Positions 61,601 to 64,000 of a DNA stretch of 64,000 bases are shown here, in pieces. The notes beneath the pieces were generated by a model, which made no database searches, was not told the DNA's origin, and saw only the letters and a list, made by a program, of their open reading frames with translations. The number at the start of each line of letters is the position of its first letter. Positions within the stretch are counted from its first letter, which is position 1. Source of the DNA: Hydractinia symbiolongicarpus (lineage: Eukaryota > Cnidaria > Hydrozoa > Anthoathecata > Hydractiniidae); assembly GCF_029227915.1 (NCBI RefSeq), contig NC_079887.1:21449650-21513649 (forward strand). Direction: 5' to 3'. The translations under genes were made by a program, and so were the position numbers.

Positions 61601-62038
61601 AAACAATTTCTTTACTCGCATATATTCTTCATGTGAAATTGTTACATCAGTATCGCATTTATTTAGTCTTTCTGATGCCCGTAAGGTATATATTTTGAAC
61701 AGATTTAAGAATTTTTAGATTTATTTCACATTTTGGAAAAAACATCAGGAAAGTAAACAGATTTACCTGCATATAACGTTCCAATGAAGGTATTGTTAAA
61801 TACGCATCTGATGTAGACCAACGATTGAATGTTGAACCAGAAATGTAATAAGTTGCTATTCTTCGTGATGAATATGGAGCATGAACAAACAGAGTTAATA
61901 TCCCTGACGCATTCATAAAGCGTGCTAGTCTCACATGCAAATATTGGCAATTTGGTTGAAATTCAAACACAGGAGTTGTTAGAACGGAAACACGACTTCT
62001 CAAAGATGAATGATATAAATAATGTCCATACGGAGATC
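46253..62038 (-). CDS. Large multi-domain MAM/NIDO/H-lectin/CTLD/EGF/D8C extracellular protein (5' end beyond window)
   Basis: Twenty-two exons join in one frame with GT-AG sites and matching phases: 62038-61767, 61094-61010, 60653-60591, 60338-60225, 59984-59713, 58927-58843, 57823-57767, 57653-57531, 57068-56797, 55191-55107, 53130-53104, 52719-52693, 52558-52437, 52197-50631, 50546-50158, 49701-49537, 49066-48956, 48770-48600, 48507-48414, 48055-47675, 47188-46955, 46644-46253. About 1,701 residues are visible, ending in TAA. Domains in order: MAM (last two thirds), MAM, MAM with Thr/Pro linkers; NIDO (about 495-705); two H-type-lectin-like modules; follistatin/Kazal; three more such modules; C-type lectin (about 1368-1494); EGF; eight-cysteine D8C at the very C terminus. 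There are many N-glycosylation sequons and no membrane segment in the visible part. All domains are extracellular, so a secreted or surface glycan-binding/adhesion protein is inferred. Start codon and signal peptide are off the window. Confidence 0.88.
46955..47188 (-). CDS. EGF exon with long internal insertion
   Basis: It encodes 78 residues. Cysteines follow C-x3-C-x5-C, then an insertion of more than 40 residues rich in Asn, Gly, Pro and Thr with several sequons, then C-x-C-x8-C (QCRCPQGYAGVRC). The second half is a canonical EGF C terminus. The insertion lies between the third and fourth cysteines, where EGF units normally have a short loop. Confidence 0.85.
47675..48055 (-). CDS. C-type lectin domain exon
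   Basis: A single exon of 381 nt encodes a complete CTLD: CGKGWTYISGHC at the start, TWIGLKN (WIGL core), NWAAGQP, NEQC and WDDVSC. The QP-x-x-x-x-NEQC and WDD elements occupy the calcium/sugar-binding positions, but the aspartate usual after QP (QPD) is threonine, so calcium-dependent galactose-type binding is uncertain. Confidence 0.93.
48414..50546 (-). CDS. Five exons encoding three H-type-lectin-like modules
   Basis: Exons 50546-50158, 49701-49537, 49066-48956, 48770-48600 and 48507-48414 encode three copies of a module with a cysteine on the first strand (AFCKYI, SICYTL, AMCQKV), a P-x-V strand, a W-bearing strand (ASWSEDVTRNGF, MTAWVETF, DITVWLEH), a second cysteine (FKACVL, YQVCLR, MVLCYK) and a final strand before a small Met/Gly turn. 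The pattern resembles the H-type lectin (Helix pomatia agglutinin) fold. The identity is by pattern only. Sugar-binding residues cannot be judged. Confidence 0.7.
49382..49473. repeat. CAAA microsatellite in a lectin-gene intron
   Basis: More than twenty CAAA units just below the donor of exon 49701-49537. Confidence 0.95.
50631..52558 (-). CDS. NIDO domain, two H-type-lectin-like modules and follistatin/Kazal unit
   Basis: Exon 52558-52437 begins the NIDO domain (FYPFG, DDIIYSVYLK, MPLFTK). The 1,567-nt exon 52197-50631 continues it (ISTNGHIHI, then NTFQAVLATDGVSTYAIL) as in nidogen and sushi/NIDO proteins. A region without clear identity follows (about 50 residues), then two modules with the same paired cysteines as those downstream (TSCRAV...FQLCAK; KHCKSI...VEICAA). 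The exon ends with a follistatin-type segment (CPDHLQC...PFCGC) and a Kazal core (VICGSDFVTYESDC...GKC), which could be an inhibitor-like or structural fold. Confidence 0.85.
52693..53130 (-). CDS. Two 27-nt linker micro-exons
   Basis: Exons 53130-53104 (EPTSTTPGP) and 52719-52693 (TTPTPPKPK) are each 27 nt, phase 1 on both sides, with good splice sites. They add a Thr/Pro spacer, likely O-glycosylated, between the third MAM and NIDO. Symmetric phase means either could be skipped without loss of frame. Confidence 0.75.
53762..54431 (-). mobile_element. TTAA-flanked MITE, 670 bp, in a lectin-gene intron
   Basis: TTAA at 53758-53761 and 54432-54435; ends CCCTATTCGG and CGAATAAGG are inverse with one mismatch. 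The subterminal block GGGGGCGGGGGCGG pairs with CCGCCCTCCC at the other end. It is the same family as 30412-31109 in the opposite orientation. Confidence 0.8.
55107..57653 (-). CDS. MAM domain 3 (three exons)
   Basis: Exons 57653-57531 (CNFENGTCG...NWSLV), 57068-56797 (GHYMHHSS...NCQSLHVRLARF...YNRWST) and 55191-55107 (SFVGVSGQPGASDISIDD, then ACSG). The four MAM cysteines are present (CNF, TCG, NCQ, ACS), with the closing DISIDD motif. Exon sizes 123/272/85 mirror the other cassettes. Confidence 0.92.
55298..55978. mobile_element. MITE-like element with GCGGGCAGAAAC inverted ends, 681 bp
   Basis: GCGGGCAGAAACTTCGCG at the left is mirrored by CGCGAAAGTTTCTGCCCGC at the right with a 1-bp difference. 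The interior is non-coding. It sits in the intron between MAM3 exons two and three. Target duplication is unclear, so the superfamily is not assigned. Confidence 0.6.
57767..57823 (-). CDS. Thr/Pro linker exon between MAM2 and MAM3
   Basis: 57 nt, phase 1 at both ends, encoding VTTTTPRPTTTPRPINP, an internally repeated TTTPRP spacer likely to be O-glycosylated. Confidence 0.88.
58843..60338 (-). CDS. MAM domain 2 (three exons)
   Basis: Exons 60338-60225 (IRCNFESGTCG...NWSLV), 59984-59713 (GHYLHHSS...YCRYLHVRLARF...FNRWST) and 58927-58843 (SFVGITGQRGTSDISIDD, then GCSG). Sizes are 114/272/85. The short intron between the first two exons (240 bp) shows the unexpanded form of the intron that holds the copia element in MAM1. 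Confidence 0.92.
60591..60653 (-). CDS. Thr/Pro linker exon between MAM1 and MAM2
   Basis: 63 nt, phase 1 at both ends, encoding GQVTTRQPTTTFTVTTRPPN, homologous in place and phase to the 57-nt linker before MAM3. Confidence 0.88.
61010..62038 (-). CDS. MAM domain 1, last two exons (first exon beyond window)
   Basis: Exons 62038-61767 (GHYLYHSS...NCQYLHVRLARF...FNRWST) and 61094-61010 (TFVGTSGVPGTSDISIDD, then ACSG). The exon carrying the opening CNFE...TCG part is not found between 62039 and 64000, so this intron exceeds 1.9 kb and contains a MITE relic and the copia element. Confidence 0.9.
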
Positions 62039-62311
62039 CTAAATAGAATTGTTGCGTGAAGAAAATGCCAATAACTATTGCTAAATCAATTTTTCCGTAA
62101 ATGAAAACGAGGCCATACTTTCTAAAACTGAGCAAATGTTGAGCATTTTTAAACAAACAGGCGTTACAGTAATGCAGTGCGTCCTGTTTCATATTTCAGT
62201 TGAATTTGGAACTATTTGAGCTAATATGGTGGACACATCTAATACCAAGGGCACATTCAAAGCCCCAAAATTTTTTTGTGTGTGTGGCTAGCTGTAGTTG
62301 TGCACATCTTC

Positions 62312-62515
62312 AGATTTAAATTGAGGTGGCAGACACCCTTTTTTAGCTGTCAAAATAGCTGAATTATTTACTCAGTGTTTATTTGTACCATTTTTTTACT
62401 ATTTTCTAAAAATATAGGCTGTGATTTTTTTTGTTCATTTTTTTTTAACTATAGCCTTTTGTTTTTTTCAAAAGATTCTTTGTTAGCATCCCCTGCTGCT
62501 TTGAACACTGTTAAA
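62312..62515 (+). repeat. Partial copy of the 31.7-kb MITE
   Basis: TTTTTTAGCTGTCAAAATAG and ACTCAGTGTTTATTTGTACC match 31.69-31.78 kb. After an internal deletion CTTTGTTAGCATCCCCTGCT matches about 32.02 kb. The right terminal repeat is missing. Confidence 0.8.
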
Positions 62516-62567
62516 TACAAATATTACGAATAAAAAGATTTCCGCACACCGTATCATGGCTGCATTG

Positions 62568-62845
62568 TGTTGAAATGTAAACTTTATATATTTGCAGAGT
62601 TGCTTCGACTGCTCCAATAACTTTATGACTCTATGACTCTAAAATTTACAAGACGTTCTCCTATTTATATATTTAAGATAAGATACTTTAGAATGTTCTA
62701 GTATATTCCAGATGTTCTATATTTACTATTAGTAGTTTCTAGTATAGTTATCTTATTTCTGGAATATTCTCCAATGTCCCTTATATTTCTAGATAGTACA
62801 CAAGGTTCTAGAATGTTCTTGCGGCAAGAGTGCCTATTTTCAACA
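62568..62845 (-). mobile_element. 3' LTR of the copia element (278 bp)
   Basis: On the minus strand it begins TGTTGAAA and ends TTTCAACA, a perfect inverted 8-bp end with the TG...CA rule. A purine-rich tract (GTGAGGAGGAG) lies directly before it at about 62846-62856, the usual polypurine primer site. The 5' LTR is beyond the window, so neither LTR divergence nor the target duplication can be checked. Confidence 0.88.
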
Positions 62846-64000
62846 CTCCTCCTCACTCGCAGTCCGTAAGGTTCTTCAATCCGATCATCGTTCAAAAATG
62901 CAGTTCCAACGTCGAGTTGATGCAGGAGAAGTTCTTTCTTGACTGCCAATCCAATCAACGTTCGTATTGATTCGAATCTAACTACCGGAGAAGTTGTTTC
63001 GTCATAATCTTCTCCATATCTTTGATTGTATCCTTGTGCAACCAATCTTGCTTTGTATCGTTCCACATTCCCATCAGAGTCTTGTTTCTTTTTGTATACC
63101 CATTTGCTGCCAACAACTTTTCTGTTTGGAGGTAATTCAGTCAACTCCCATACTTCGTTTTTGTGTAGAGAATCCAATTCGGCTCCCATTGCTTGCATCC
63201 ACTTGTCTGCATCATGTCCTTTGATTGCTTTAGAAAATGTATTTGGATCTTCTTCTTGAGTGATGTATACCCATTCTCCGTAACGATCAGGAGGCCGTCG
63301 TTCTCTTACTTGTCGCTCTTGCTCCTCCTGTATTTGATTATCTGTGTTTTCTTCACGAGGTTGTAATTCGATCTCTACTTTTGGTTCGTCTATGTCACGG
63401 TCGTCTTTCAATTCACCACAGATTTCATTGAATGTCACATTTCGGCTGTAAAAGACTCTCTTCTTGTCGTTGTCATATAGACGATATCCCTTGATTCCAT
63501 CACCGTATCCAAGAAATACACTCTTCTTGGTTTTTGAATCAAGTTTCTTTCTTTCATCTTTTGGTACGTGAGCATACGCATCACATCCGAAAATTCGTAG
63601 ATTTTCGACATTTGGTTTCTTTCCAGTTAATACTTCAAAGGGTGTCTTCCCTTTAACTGCTGTCGTTGGACATCGGTTACGAAAGTACGTTGCTGTAGCC
63701 AAGGCTTCGGCCCAAAATCGTTTTGGTAACTTTGAATCTGCTAACATCGATCTTACAGATTCCACGAGTGTTCTGTTCATCCTCTCTGCAACTCCATTTT
63801 GTTGCGGTGTTTTCGGAATTGTCAACTCATGATGAATACCTTCTTTCTTCAAATAGTCTTCGAACTCTTTGGATGTATATTCTCCACCATTGTCAGTTCT
63901 AAACGTTTTTATCTGAATTCCAGTCGATTTTTCCACAGTTGCTTTCCATTCTTTAAAATTCTCAAACACTTCACTTTTGTGTTTCATGACATATACCCAT
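62846..64000 (-). pseudogene. Ty1/copia pol fragment: integrase and start of RT, 3' deleted
   Basis: The frame is open from the window edge (WVYVMKHKSEVF). Integrase core: FRTDNGGEYTSKEF carries the second catalytic Asp and NGVAERMNRTLVE the Glu; the first Asp is off the window. The copia integrase tail follows (FGCDAYAHVPKDERKKLDSK, VFLGY). RT starts with WELTELPPNRKVVGSKWVYK and RYKARLVAQGYNQ and reaches HQLDVGTAFLN, motif A. Then near 62890 it jumps to about 11 codons and the polypurine tract; the YxDD motif and RNase H are gone. Translation would end inside the LTR. It is a non-autonomous, internally deleted copy. Confidence 0.9.

Noticed and set aside
1..64000. CRISPR arrays, rRNA genes, bacterial operons
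   Set aside because: None is present: repeats lack regular spacers, and the genes are intron-containing animal genes.

Overview
The window is AT-rich animal DNA, most likely from a cnidarian and possibly a hydrozoan. This is inferred from intron-containing genes, FMRFamide-receptor-like GPCRs, a secreted mosaic protein with MAM, NIDO, Kazal, H-type-lectin-like, C-type lectin, EGF and D8C modules, and a mix of DIRS, copia, hAT-like, TTAA and TA elements plus a tRNA-derived SINE. No species can be named from sequence alone.

Layout. 84-157 (-): probable last exon of an RGG/GYR-rich RNA-binding protein. 302-4524 (-): a nearly full-length but broken DIRS tyrosine-recombinase retrotransposon with inverted terminal repeats. 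4.5-13.2 kb: mostly non-coding, with two MITEs and simple repeats. 13.2-41.2 kb (+): three tandem GPCR paralogues at 13.2, 26.8 and 39.5 kb. Each has a 658-nt exon (TM1-TM5) and a second exon (TM6-TM7, 368 or 383 nt) with the same intron phase. They are separated by a SINE, two MITEs, a 3.1-kb hAT-like element and long non-coding stretches. 41.2-46.2 kb: no gene seen. 46,253-62,038 (-): one large gene whose 22 visible exons join in a single consistent frame for about 1,700 codons. Its 5' end lies beyond the window. 62,568-64,000 (-): 3' part of a copia element (integrase, start of RT, then a deletion to the polypurine tract and 3' LTR), sitting in the intron that splits the first visible MAM domain.

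How it fits together. The GPCRs are a local tandem family of probable peptide receptors. They lack the DRY aspartate and the usual TM3-ECL2 disulfide cysteine. The large gene encodes an extracellular multi-adhesion/lectin protein, presumably secreted, built from exon-shuffled modules: three identical MAM cassettes with Thr/Pro linkers, then NIDO, five H-type-lectin-like repeats interrupted by a follistatin/Kazal unit, then CTLD, EGF and a terminal D8C. This architecture is the most interesting item in the window. Mobile elements account for much of the remainder and have inserted repeatedly into introns of the lectin gene.
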